Shown here one piece after another: positions 50,060 to 59,839 of a stretch of 64,000 nucleotides of DNA (its first letter is position 1; every line of letters starts with the position of its first letter). The stretch lies in contig OY754331.1 of NCBI GenBank assembly GCA_963573305.1, positions 95,781,434 to 95,845,433 on the forward strand, given 5' to 3'. The position numbers and the translations under genes were made by a program. Source of the DNA: Pyrrhosoma nymphula (lineage: Eukaryota > Arthropoda > Insecta > Odonata > Coenagrionidae). Under the pieces are notes generated by a model. That model was not told the origin of the DNA. It did no database searches and worked only from the letters and a program-made list of their open reading frames with translations.

Positions 50060-50095
50060 TGGGCGCGAGTTCGACCCCATCCGGACGAAGGAAAC
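50060..50095 (+). repeat. B-box-like fragment of a decayed tRNA-derived repeat
   Basis: GGGCGCGAGTTCGACCCCAT contains a good B-box match (GAGTTCGACCCC). A related GCGCAAGTTCGAGTTTCGTC lies at about 51,820-51,840. No A box is recognisable upstream of either, so these are probably SINE scraps. Confidence 0.35.
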
Positions 50096-50104
50096 TGCTG
50101 CTAC

Positions 50105-50760
50105 GTCTATTTCATCCCCTATTTTTTTCCCCTGTCAAACCCTGTCCTATTCTCAAACCCCCATTCTTTTTTTCAGCCTAGCTCCATCTCTTCCATTCCT
50201 TTTGCCATATTCCACCCCTTCCCAAGCTTGCGGCCCACCGGGGGGGTGAATGTCGGCAGGGAGGGGGCATAAATCGAAGGGAATGCCCGGGGCGGGCGAC
50301 GTAAGGATGACCCGAACGTTATGTATGGTTCGGCGGGGTCGAAAGGGGGCCTGGGGCAACGTCACGCACCGTGGAAGACGGTGGCATCGGGGGGGGGGAT
50401 AGGAGGTAGGGGGAGAGGTCATAGGGAAGGAAAAAGAGGGGAGAGGTATAAAGTGATGGATGGAATAAATAGAGGTTGAAAAGGATGAATAGTGCTATCC
50501 CGGGCATGGGGAAATGAAACGAAATGGAAAGCAAGCGAGCTAGGAGTGCCAAGCAGGGGAGGGGGCAGGGGAATAAAGAGAAGGAAGCAGAGAATTACTC
50601 TCTCGGAAAATCTTTCCCCACATCTCTCCCTCTTTCTCTCGGATTTGCACCTCCAATTGGACACGTGGGTATTGCGGAGATATGGCCCGGAGAAAAAGGG
50701 AAAAAGAGCGATGCGACGAAGCTATTTCAAAAACCTGAGTAATGGGGTAGGTGAGAGAGG
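50105..50760. repeat. Pyrimidine-to-purine strand switch with G runs
   Basis: The plus strand is C/T-rich at about 50,105-50,225, then A/G-rich at about 50,235-50,580, with a run of about ten G near 50,389-50,398, then C/T-rich again at 50,595-50,645. Frames open on both strands are compositional. Confidence 0.5.
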
Positions 50761-50769
50761 AGGGTATAT

Positions 50770-51450
50770 TCTGGTGCATATATGCTCTAGAGATTTTAAA
50801 ATGGCTACAGCATTGTCAGTTACGAGGAGTTGGTATACATATACACATATATATCAATTTCAATCACAAAAGAACGGGAGCACGCACATTTGACGCGGAG
50901 GTACCCATTTATGTCAACATAATGTTACCGGTTATTGCATAGGAAAATATGTCGCATCAATATGACTGCCTCAGGCTGAACTTAGTACAATAGGTCGTCA
51001 TTCATGCTCAATGGAAAACATTACACTATCTGAGATTTCAGGAACTTTTGGGCCGAGAAATAATTTACATTTTAAAGGAAGAACAAACGCGCATAAGCGT
51101 TCATAATGCTTCAAGAGATATTTTTAATATTATCTAGACAAGTCGGCCATTAAAGGGTGGGAAATACCAGAAAAATACAGCATGTACGTAAGAAACAAAA
51201 TTATGTTAATATCAACATTTTTAGTAAACCTTATTTACAATCTTCAAAGAACTGCAGAACTGGCCGCGCCAGAAAGATTTTTTCACTGTGAATTTCACAC
51301 AATGTTTTAAAATCCTCTCTTACTTCATTTACTTCATCCATTGAATCCACTTTCTCAAAGGGAGACTGAATAAAGACTCGATTAAAGTGATGCGACACGA
51401 TACTTACAAAGGATAGGAACTTTCAACAGGAGAATCAACTGCATAAAAAA
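50770..51450. other. No gene seen
   Basis: AT-rich sequence without recognised features. Confidence 0.4.
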
Positions 51451-51457
51451 TTTAACG

Positions 51458-51690
51458 CCGGACCAAGTGGTAGTGGTCAGAAATCCTCACCTACTAATCC
51501 GGGGGTCGCGGGTTCGAGACCCACTCGGGTTGGTTTTTCCCTACCCATGGCATGGGTGTCTGTGTCAAATTCTGGTGGATCGGCCCCTGAGGTATCTGAT
51601 AATTAGCCAAGAGTGGCTCACAGGGTCATACGGCTTAATGCAGGGTCATACGGATCACCAGAATCGTCCGGAGGGCAGTATTTGCTAACT
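51458..51690 (+). mobile_element. tRNA-derived SINE
   Basis: The tRNA-like head starts near 51,458 with an A-box-like AAGTGGTAGTGGTCAGAAAT, followed by a B box GGTTCGAGACC (51,511-51,521), an exact fit to GGTTCRANNCC. The body has CCCATGGCATGGGTGTCTGT and a short internal duplication of CAGGGTCATACGG. The layout is that of an RNA polymerase III-driven SINE. The 3' end is uncertain, and no poly(A) or target duplication was identified. It differs from the SINEs at 14.2 and 36.2 kb. Confidence 0.65.
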
Positions 51691-51699
51691 CGCAGTATT

Positions 51700-52445
51700 T
51701 GTTGCCATATACACTTCCGCGCTTAACTGGAGCGTTGTACGTAAAAATCAACCCGGCGGAACATTATCGGTCGTCAGAATTCTCACTGAGAAATTACTTC
51801 ATTCCCAAAGGTGCTTCACGAGCGCAAGTTCGAGTTTCGTCCACGTGAATGAGGCAAACAAATCAATGGAACGAGTCAGTCTACTTCAGTTGTCCTCACC
51901 TCAACCCCCACCTAACTTGGAGCATCCAACACTTAAACCAATCGATGCGGATGAGTTAGATGAGGTTTGCAACGCGGCACAAGGGGGAGAGAAAGAGATG
52001 GGGAAACGAGACAAATCCGCCGTGGACTCGCTGAATAGGTTTGATCCCCATCGCATTCGCCATATTCAGCAACGAAGCGCGCTGCAACTACACTTGTTAA
52101 CTTAGCGACGCTCCGCTGCCTCTGGGAGGTCCATAGCGTGGAAAACACGCGGATGGAGTGTGTGACGGAGGGGGAGAGAGAGGTAGAGAGAGAGGTAGAG
52201 ACACGTCGTCCACCGATTGCATTGGAATTAATCATGGAATTCTCCCTCTCTCGGGCGCAGGCGTGGACGCGACCTTACAAACCGAAACCTCAATCCACGC
52301 ATTTCACTCGGAATCGACTGTGTGATCCGAACTGAACGGGTGCCTGCAATACAATACAACGGCCGCAGTCGTAAATATGACTTTAGTGCACCTCTTGCAT
52401 CGGAACGGGAAAGAAAGGGAGAGTATATAATGGCATGCGAGAGTA
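51700..52445. other. No gene recognised
   Basis: Mixed sequence, GC-richer at about 51,890-52,340. A plus frame of 86 codons (51,845-52,105) and a minus frame of 100 codons (51,933-52,235) overlap and resemble nothing known. A short tandem repeat of GAGAGAGGTA lies near 52,174-52,200. Confidence 0.3.
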
Positions 52446-52455
52446 TTGCTTAGAG

Positions 52456-52868
52456 CAGGGATCTCCAAAGTACGGCCCACGGGCCAAATCCGGTTCGCCA
52501 TATGATTTTTATCCAGCCTGCGGAAGAGGTATGGGGAGCCAATTGGGCCAATATTTCAAATAAATACAAGGAAGAAAACTTAATCGTGTTTGATACATTT
52601 TTGAACTTCTGATCAATTTTCAAGTTTTGAAGAAATTTGCTTGTACATTTCTTTCAATTTTTTGGGAAGACGTATCTTAGCAAGCAAGTTTACTATCCAA
52701 AATGATTTAAGTACCTACTCATATGCGGCCAAAATACGGGGAAGTTCCTTCTGATGAACATTTGAAGTCGCATTTATTTATATTTATTTACCTTTTCTAC
52801 TACGGCCAGCTTTAAAGTGCTGAAGTACCCAATGTGGACCCTCATTGCGAAATGTTAAGAGACCCCTG
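52456..52868. mobile_element. Non-autonomous hAT-like element (MITE) with 8-bp target duplication
   Basis: The left end starts CAGGGATCTCCAAAGTACGG and the right end, read on the other strand, starts CAGGGGTCTCTTAACATTTC. The ends share a CAGGG(A/G)TCTC terminal inverted repeat of the hAT CAG-type. The flanks are GCTTAGAG (52,448-52,455) and GCTTAGTG (52,869-52,876), an 8-bp duplication differing at one base, which is the hAT target size. The subterminal CGGCCCACGGGCC is also common in hAT ends. The element is 413 bp with no transposase frame, so it would depend on an enzyme encoded elsewhere. Confidence 0.85.
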
Positions 52869-52879
52869 GCTTAGTGAAA

Positions 52880-53610
52880 CCAGAGATGTCATCATGAATG
52901 TTTTTGTAGCGCGCGCTATCGTGCTATATTTATTTTATTATTACTGTATCAGATTGGGGAAATCTTTCAACGCATTTGAAGTTGCGTTTCTTACTCTATT
53001 GTCACTATTCTTTCATTGCAGAGCAAGTCGCAAGAACTCGGACTGCGAAAAGTGAGCAACATTGGAATTTGGCATAATGAACGGCGATAGAAAAAACAGT
53101 GCAGTGAACATCCATGATTGCGCCTCAAAATCGTGGATGTACGAGAGAAAGAGTGGGATGCATTAAAAGCGTACGAACGGCGAAGTAATTATATCAAACC
53201 ATTATTTTATAGCTTTCGTCCTTCTCGATCTTTCTGTAGCACCAACATTAACACGTTCCAAAATTCTGACTTCCAATATCCCACAGATCCCTTTTCTAAA
53301 GAAGTCCGACCAGATTTAATTCCCTTGCTGCTAAGTACCATGCCCTTGATCTGTTCTTACGACCTCGTTCAACTCCAACTTCTAAGGCCTTTTTGCGTTT
53401 GCCCTTTGTTTTTTTGGCTTGAGCAATTTTTTGCATGAATGCATAGGAATAGTTGCATTTCATTGTTAATTTATTTATGTATATACACACTCATCGCACC
53501 ATTCCTATTTGGGTCATGCTCAGCGAAAAAAATTATTTATTTTTTTCTGCTGTGCGTACCAATGTTGAAAGCCTTCGTGGTGTTTTGGTGATTGGTAAAC
53601 AAATATACAT
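52880..53610. other. No gene seen
   Basis: AT-rich sequence. A plus frame of 106 codons (53,118-53,438) is unrecognised and overlaps a minus frame. Confidence 0.35.
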
Positions 53611-53618
53611 GTGGACTA

Positions 53619-53757
53619 TTCTCGGGTTACACACAGGGTCAATTCTACCATTTATCCAACGTTTAATCAACGATCATAGCCTTAATGATGATGACTGAGA
53701 CGTCCATAGAAACGTTGGATGAAATGGAAGAATTTCCCCGGTGTGTCACTCTAGAAG
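53619..53757. repeat. Imperfect fold-back repeat (locus E)
   Basis: The left arm (53,619-53,664) and right arm (53,709-53,757) are inverted copies with several changes. The best blocks are ACACACAGGG against ACACACCGGGG, AATTCT.CCATTT and ATCCAACGTTT. Between the right arm and the centre is GATGATGACTGAGACGTC, then CATA, then GAAACGTTGGAT, again a GAAA followed by a self-complementary tetramer (ACGT). It resembles loci B-D in plan but is older. The central stem is poorly preserved. Confidence 0.65.
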
Positions 53758-53764
53758 AATTCAT

Positions 53765-54520
53765 TTATAGTATTCGCCGGAAAAGAATTAGCTCTCACAT
53801 TCAACAGTTTAACTAATGAAACCGCATCGTTATCTATTGGTGCATTTTGCCTACGAGGTGTAACAAAAAACGTATTTTTTCAACGAAGAGGAAGACTTGG
53901 AGAGAGAAAAATAACAACGGAAAAGGAGCGAAACTAGCATTGTGGGGTATCTAAGTGAAACCGAACACGCGAACACGTGAGACAAAGAGTAGATGACACG
54001 TGAAACGCGTCCAGCACGGCGAAAACCACATCAGCGCAATTCACCAACCGACGAACAAACGTCTTTTTTGCAGCGGCGGACAAGACTTATTTGCGTGCTA
54101 AGAGGAGAAAAACAATAAAACCAACCACCGCGTACCAGAGCCTTAACAAATCAAATAACCCTCCCCCCTTTTTTACCCGCAACTTAATATGGCCACCATA
54201 TAATCCCATTCCACATTTTTCTCTCCTCTACCAAACAAAAGTGAGCCCGTCGCATTTAGTCATGTTTTTTTCTCTTCTTTTCGTACGGGGCGGCTCCGTC
54301 GGAGGGCGACATAGTCGCGCAACGGGAGCCGTAAGAACACAAAGAGGGGTATGAGGAAAGATATATAGTGGAGACGATATAGAGAAAAAGAAGAGATATT
54401 ACGTTGGTGGAGGGAGAGAACTGGTGGGAAGGGATCACAGGGAATGCGGTGAGGATAGGGGTGACGACGGTACGACGAGGAACTCACGCCGAAAGTATTA
54501 TTTAATAACGGCCGGAAACG
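53765..54520. other. No gene seen
   Basis: Mixed sequence with overlapping short frames on both strands (for example 54,256-54,619) that resemble nothing known. Confidence 0.35.
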
Positions 54521-54525
54521 GGGGC

Positions 54526-54554
54526 ATAATAATAATAATAATAATAATAATAAA
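54526..54554. repeat. (ATA)n run forming the LINE tail
   Basis: About nine ATA units on the plus strand. On the minus strand this is the (TTA)n-type tail immediately after the 3' end of the LINE at 54,555-56,065. Confidence 0.9.
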
Positions 54555-54961
54555 ACGTCTTTATTGGGCGAGATTGGGACTAGAAAGTCCCATCTTCCAT
54601 CTAACCCCTCGTCAAACATAAAATTATTGCAGTTAAATACATTGTCAAGTTGCTCTTGGAATTACATTCAACAATCAAAATTATAAGTTAGCAAAGTGTA
54701 AAAAGATGTGAGCAAACGTGGGAAAAACCTAAGGATATTGACTGTCGTCCTTATTGGAAAAAAAAAAAACCCACTGCAGGAAAACGCCCACACAAGAAGG
54801 GGGGCGTGAAAAACCTGCGAAAACCTACTGAGAAAGAGCTAATGTAAACATGGATGTATACAAATACAAGAAAATATCACCCAGTACCTGGAAAGAAAAA
54901 GAATATAAGATGAGGCAGGAGGAGATTAGTGTTGAATCTTTCCTACTGTTCCCATGGTGTT

Positions 54962-56029
54962 TTATGTGTCTCGTTGTTGTTCTCGGAGAAGTTTTTCGTA
55001 TAGTGCCCTTTTGAAGGATGCGAGTGATGATGATTTACGTAGCGGTAAGTCAATGTTGTTCCACTCGCGACATGCGGTCACAATGAATGATTTATTGAAT
55101 CTGACTGTCCGGTGGTGAGGAATAACGAGTTTATCATTTCCCCTCGTATTTGAGTCGTGTACTCTACTAAGTGTTTGAAACTCGTCTCTTAGGTACGCTG
55201 GTGTATTTGTTTGTAAAATTTGATAGAGAAGACCAAGGATATGCAGCCGGCGTCGTGAACTAGGTTTTAACCAATTGAGATTGTTAATATAATTGGTAGT
55301 ATGATCTGATATATGTAAATTAAATATGAACCTAATGCAGGCGTTGAAGGAGCGTTGAAGTTTAGTTGACAGGGCCTGAGATATGTCTTGAAAGGCAACA
55401 TCGGCATAGTCAAAATGGGGAAATATTAAGGTTGAAACTAATTGCTTCTTTAAGGAGAGAGGAATAAAGTGTTTGAAACGAATTAGAGGAAATAATGACT
55501 TATTCACTGCTTTACATACCTTAGTTACATGAGATGACCAAGACAGACTTTCATCAATGACCAGTCCTAGATTAATAACTTCGTCGCAGTACTTTATAGG
55601 AGAATCAGAAATGCGTAGTTGCGGTAATTGATCCCTGTCGATTGACTTGAGTATTTTCGGATATCCAATTATAATAGCCTGCGACTTACTAGGGTTTATG
55701 CTTAGAAAATTGGATTTACTCCAATTGTTGATGTTTTCTAGGTCATTATTTAAATTACATATTCCATTGCATAGGCTTTTAACATTTGAATTTAGGTATA
55801 CTTGGAGATCGTCAGCATAAAGATGATATTTGGAATGGTTAATCACTGAAGGGCAATCATTAATGTACAGGGAAAATAGCAGAGGTCCTAGTATAGAGCC
55901 TTGAGGCGCACCTCTTGCTGTTTTGATCCACATTGAGCATAAATCATTTGTAATTACTCGCTGATACCGGCCTGATAAGTATGATGTTATCCAGTGGACT
56001 GCTGTAGGAGAAAAACCCATGCCTCTCAT
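54962..56029 (-). CDS. Non-LTR reverse transcriptase, C-terminal 355 codons (partial)
   Basis: RNA-directed DNA polymerase of a LINE, which would copy element RNA at a nicked target. What is seen: SYLSGRYQRV at residues 16-25, the RT block ARGAPQGSILGPLLFSLYIN at 38-57, and the catalytic YADD at 71-74 within HLYADDLQVY. A thumb and C-terminal region follows, ending in REWNNIDLPLRKSSSLASFK, a common LINE C-terminal signature. No RNase H is visible after the RT. These features fit the Jockey/CR1/L2 group, and I cannot choose among them. The frame is open from 56,029 to a stop at 54,962, and the same frame extends upstream as LIIDILAAK before similarity ends near 56,065, so the ATG at 56,029 is internal and not a true start. 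Missing the N-terminal RT fingers and endonuclease, it cannot transpose alone. Confidence 0.9.
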   Translation of the reverse strand: MRGMGFSPTAVHWITSYLSGRYQRVITNDLCSMWIKTARGAPQGSILGPLLFSLYINDCPSVINHSKYHLYADDLQVYLNSNVKSLCNGICNLNNDLENINNWSKSNFLSINPSKSQAIIIGYPKILKSIDRDQLPQLRISDSPIKYCDEVINLGLVIDESLSWSSHVTKVCKAVNKSLFPLIRFKHFIPLSLKKQLVSTLIFPHFDYADVAFQDISQALSTKLQRSFNACIRFIFNLHISDHTTNYINNLNWLKPSSRRRLHILGLLYQILQTNTPAYLRDEFQTLSRVHDSNTRGNDKLVIPHHRTVRFNKSFIVTACREWNNIDLPLRKSSSLASFKRALYEKLLREQQRDT

Positions 56030-56069
56030 TTTTGCTGCAAGGATATCTATAATGAGGACCCTGGCAAAA

Positions 56070-56815
56070 GAGAGGAGGGGAAGGAGTATAAAGGGTGAAT
56101 TTGAAAATGGCTGGAGGGAGAGGAGGATAGAGTAGTGGCAGTGGGTGTAGGGAAATTAGGAGGGGTAAGGGAGGGCGAATATGAAGCACTAGGGTGTGGA
56201 GTTAGGGGGGAGGGAGGGGGTATTAGGTACGTGAGGGTCGGGTAGAGGGGTTAATGGCCCCTGGGGGTGTCTTCTCTCTTTCATTTGTCCGTTTGGTGGA
56301 ATGAGTTAGGGAGGGTAGAAAGTCAGAGCAAGATGGGAGGAGGATGAGGTGTATATAAAATGGGACACGGAGGAGGGTGGACTTGTGGGATGGAGACTTG
56401 TGGGAGGGTAAGGGAGATGTATTTTTTTTGTTCTTTTGTGAGGGCTAGGTAGGAGGGTAGGAGGTGGGGGGAATGGTACGTACACAGAGGTCGGGGCCCG
56501 CCAACAGTGCCGCATCGCGCTCGCTCTCTGTGTCCATTGGATGCGCTTCGCGGGACGGCAAATTCCATTTTCTGTTCGAGTGTTACAAAAGGGAAGTTGA
56601 TTGCGAAAAAGGGTTTCCCATACGCGAGCGTCCGTGCCGTCTCTCTTTGCCCCCACCAAGCGACCCTCACATCCCCCGCCACCCACCCAGCCTTCCGGGA
56701 AGCTCCTCCCCACAATTTTTATTTCATTTCCCACCCCGACCCCAACGTCGCATCCATCCCTCTTTAACCATTCAACCCCCCCATCCTCCGGGAAAAAACC
56801 AACGCCACCACTCTA
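56070..56815. repeat. Purine-rich then pyrimidine-rich strand switch
   Basis: The plus strand is A/G-rich at about 56,070-56,475 and C/T-rich at about 56,640-56,815. Long overlapping frames on both strands (for example 56,306-56,734 minus and 56,464-56,895 plus) are shadows of this composition, and I recognise no protein. Confidence 0.5.
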
Positions 56816-56823
56816 ACCGTGTG

Positions 56824-56824
<1 letters not shown>

Positions 56825-56891
<67 letters not shown>
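56825..56891. repeat. (TA)n microsatellite
   Basis: About 33 uninterrupted TA units, the longest simple repeat in the window. No fold-back element is attached, unlike the TA runs at 46 kb. Confidence 0.95.
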
Positions 56892-56892
<1 letters not shown>

Positions 56893-56899
56893 TGACGAA

Positions 56900-59830
56900 A
56901 TCCCTGCGTGTAGGCGGAGAGAGGAGTGCGTTGTGCACGCTATACTAACGTCCTATGGAACCGAAAATGCGTCCGTTCGGTCTCTCAGAACAATTAGAAG
57001 CAATGATTAATGCGTGGATTCAATAAAAAAAACAGACATACTTAAGGGTTATGAGCACAGCGAATAAAATAGTTGAAGGTTTCTAAGTGTGACTCGAGGA
57101 TGTTCCTGAAGTAACCCTTCGCAGGTCTAATCACACTCTTGCCCCTAGACCTCACCACCCCTCTTGGCACTCAACACTCAAGAGGTTTCGCGGTACATGA
57201 TCGGCGAGTTGGCTGGGAAGTATAGAGCCACCTTATGGGAGGTGGATTTGGCCCACCTGAAATTCCTCCCCGTCACCAAATCCATACACCACGTTTTTAA
57301 ATCATTTTGAATTTTTGTTGAATTTCCATTTGAATTTTCACGAATTATACATTCACATTACACGCCCCCCCTCTCCAATTACACTCAATCCAAAACCAGA
57401 TAAAATATTGGATCACTACACAATTTAAACACCCAAATCTGATATTTTCGATGGTTTTACACTTTACATTCTCGAGTTAAAACGAGCCAAGTTTTGTATG
57501 GTATTCCTAACCACTGTACTGTCTACGAACTATACAGAGGAACAAAATAGCATGAGAAATAGTTTGACTCATGGAAAGAGTATGAGGTGGATGACTGGAG
57601 CAAATATTATTGAGGAAATTAGACGTAAACAAGCAATTGAAGATGGCATTTCGGAATCCCAGTAAAACCCATGAGTAACCTACTAATAAAGTAGTAAAAT
57701 ATGAAACAAAAAAATTAAATTATATGGAAATAGTATTTTTCTAGTTAATGTATTTTATTATATGGTTATTTTAATTATAGCTTAGTTATATTCTCACCTT
57801 CTTTTCATAGCTACATACGTGGTATGCATCAATATACGGTAGGAAATAAGCATGCGATTAGTATCATGCGACGTGAATACGATATTTAAATCAACACGAC
57901 TTTCCATATCTGTCTATGATGTTTGATTTTAGGCAAAATTCGATAGCATGTGATACCAAGAGCCCGGGTTGATGGTATGTAAAATTAAAATGAAAGCATA
58001 CCTCAGAATGGTAATAAGACATACGACTTCAACCGATGTAAGCAAACACAATATGCGATAGCAAACGATATTGCTACATGATACGCAACGAACACCATTT
58101 GCATTGCCATTTCGATATTTGCGCGATAAACTACCCACAACGCATTGCGAAGTTCAAATACGAAGTCCTTCGGCACAACCCTTCCACGCTAAACCGTTCG
58201 TGCCCTTTCCCCTTTTTCAGCCCTCAAATATCCCCCTTCAATCCCCTTCTCTCACGACCCACTCTCCCACTTAACCAACCCCTCCGCCCTCCGATGATCA
58301 GCTTTCAATTGAGTCTTCACCCACGTGTGTTTGCCCCGACGCGAAAACGAGATTAATCCTGACCAAAGGACGAAGCTTTTGTCGGCCTGAGAGAGGGGAA
58401 AGAGCGGGGCGGGCTTTGGGAGGAATCGGCAGTGATTCGGGAACATCCATTCCCCAAAAAGCGAAAAACAACTTTCCTCCCCCCCCCACCCTCCCCCGTG
58501 TCCTCAGTGGGACATTGGCTGCCGTGGAAAGCGCTCATTCACTAGATGGCACAACGATCGGTGATCGCCGAATCGTATCCGGTAAGTTTCTTGGAAACTA
58601 ATTTATTACGCACTTGTAAAGTTTGATCTACAGTTTGACTTGCCTAAAAACGCATCATGGCTGAGAAAAACTAGCGTAAGAGCCGAAATTGATACTTTTA
58701 AGAAGTCCCTTTCTGATGATTTCCAGGGACCACGCCCTTCACGTAATATCTGGCGAAAAAAGGGTGGATAGAGAGAAAAAATGGAGAAAATTCATAGGGG
58801 GATGGACAAATTCATGTATCATCTCCGAGGTATGATTGGAATTGTCTGTGCTTTCTTACCAGATGCGGGTGGCAAATCAGCAGCTACAGTCTAAACCCAG
58901 ACTTCATCTCTTTATAGGGTTATGTTATACCCTAAAGTTAATCAATCAAGCCTTCAGAGAGTCCGGGCCAACATAGAGGTAGTGATACATAATAAACCAC
59001 AGGCAAACACTTTAGCTGCCGCAATTCATTTATGGTTTTCAAATTTCACAGCTAAAAATTATAACAGCATTTATAAATCTTAAATCATTCGATTACATCC
59101 ACAATTTAAAATTGTATCAGCAGTTTAATTTATTAACTCCCATTAAATCATCTTTCAGATGAGGAGACTTAGGCAGAACTAATAACTTCCCTAAGATACT
59201 CCACTCTCCCACTAATGAGGCACGATAGTCGAAAATTAAAAGACCACACTCATAAACTTTAGGCCATGATTTCAAACACCTAATTCAGAAAGTGGGAGAA
59301 AGTTTAGATAGTACATTGCCAGAGAGGCTTCAGAGTGAAGATATTCGAAGAAGTAAACACTTATTCTTATATTTTACCACTATATCTTGCTTCCTTTACT
59401 TCATAACACTAAGAATCCTGCCACTTAGCTAGGCTTCATCATGTTTACTAGGGATCTAAAGATTTTTAAATTACCAGTAACATATGTTTCGGGAGATGAA
59501 AGTGTTTAGCGGAAAAGTGTCTGCCGAGATAATGGGACCATTCTCTACCAAAAGCATGTGCCGGCACAAAAGCGACGCTTGTCACCTTCATTACAAACCA
59601 AGGAAATAGGCGGCAAGTCAATTCATTAATCAAATACAATGCTACTGACATTATCATTGCATTTGTCATAGCCTCACCGTATAAAATCGTGGATTAGTGC
59701 GCTCTGCACGTAAGGATTTAGTTATGCATTCACGATAAATGCTTCAGAGAAAAATTCATCATCCGCAAACAGTAGTAATGATCACACATGTGATTTAAAC
59801 AGAATGAACGAAAGTTATAATTTTCACTGA
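56900..59830. other. No gene recognised
   Basis: AT-rich with a C/T-rich patch at about 58,190-58,290 and a GC-richer patch to about 58,560. Overlapping short frames at 58,071-58,601 on both strands resemble nothing known. Confidence 0.35.
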
Positions 59831-59839
59831 CTTGGTAAA

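Larger units (their letters stand above)
54526..56065 (-). mobile_element. 5'-truncated LINE insertion
   Basis: A minus-strand insertion running from about 56,065 (start of similarity to LINE reverse transcriptase) to a 3' tail of TTA repeats at 54,526-54,554. The 3' untranslated part of about 400 bp ends with AATAAA (54,560-54,565 read on the minus strand) just before the tail. The endonuclease and the N-terminal half of RT are absent, as is usual after incomplete target-primed reverse transcription. No target duplication was identified. The intact remaining frame suggests a fairly young copy. Confidence 0.85.

Noticed and set aside
56306..56895. 142- and 143-codon frames on opposite strands
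   Set aside because: Compositional shadows of the purine/pyrimidine switch; the plus-strand one runs into the (TA)n repeat.
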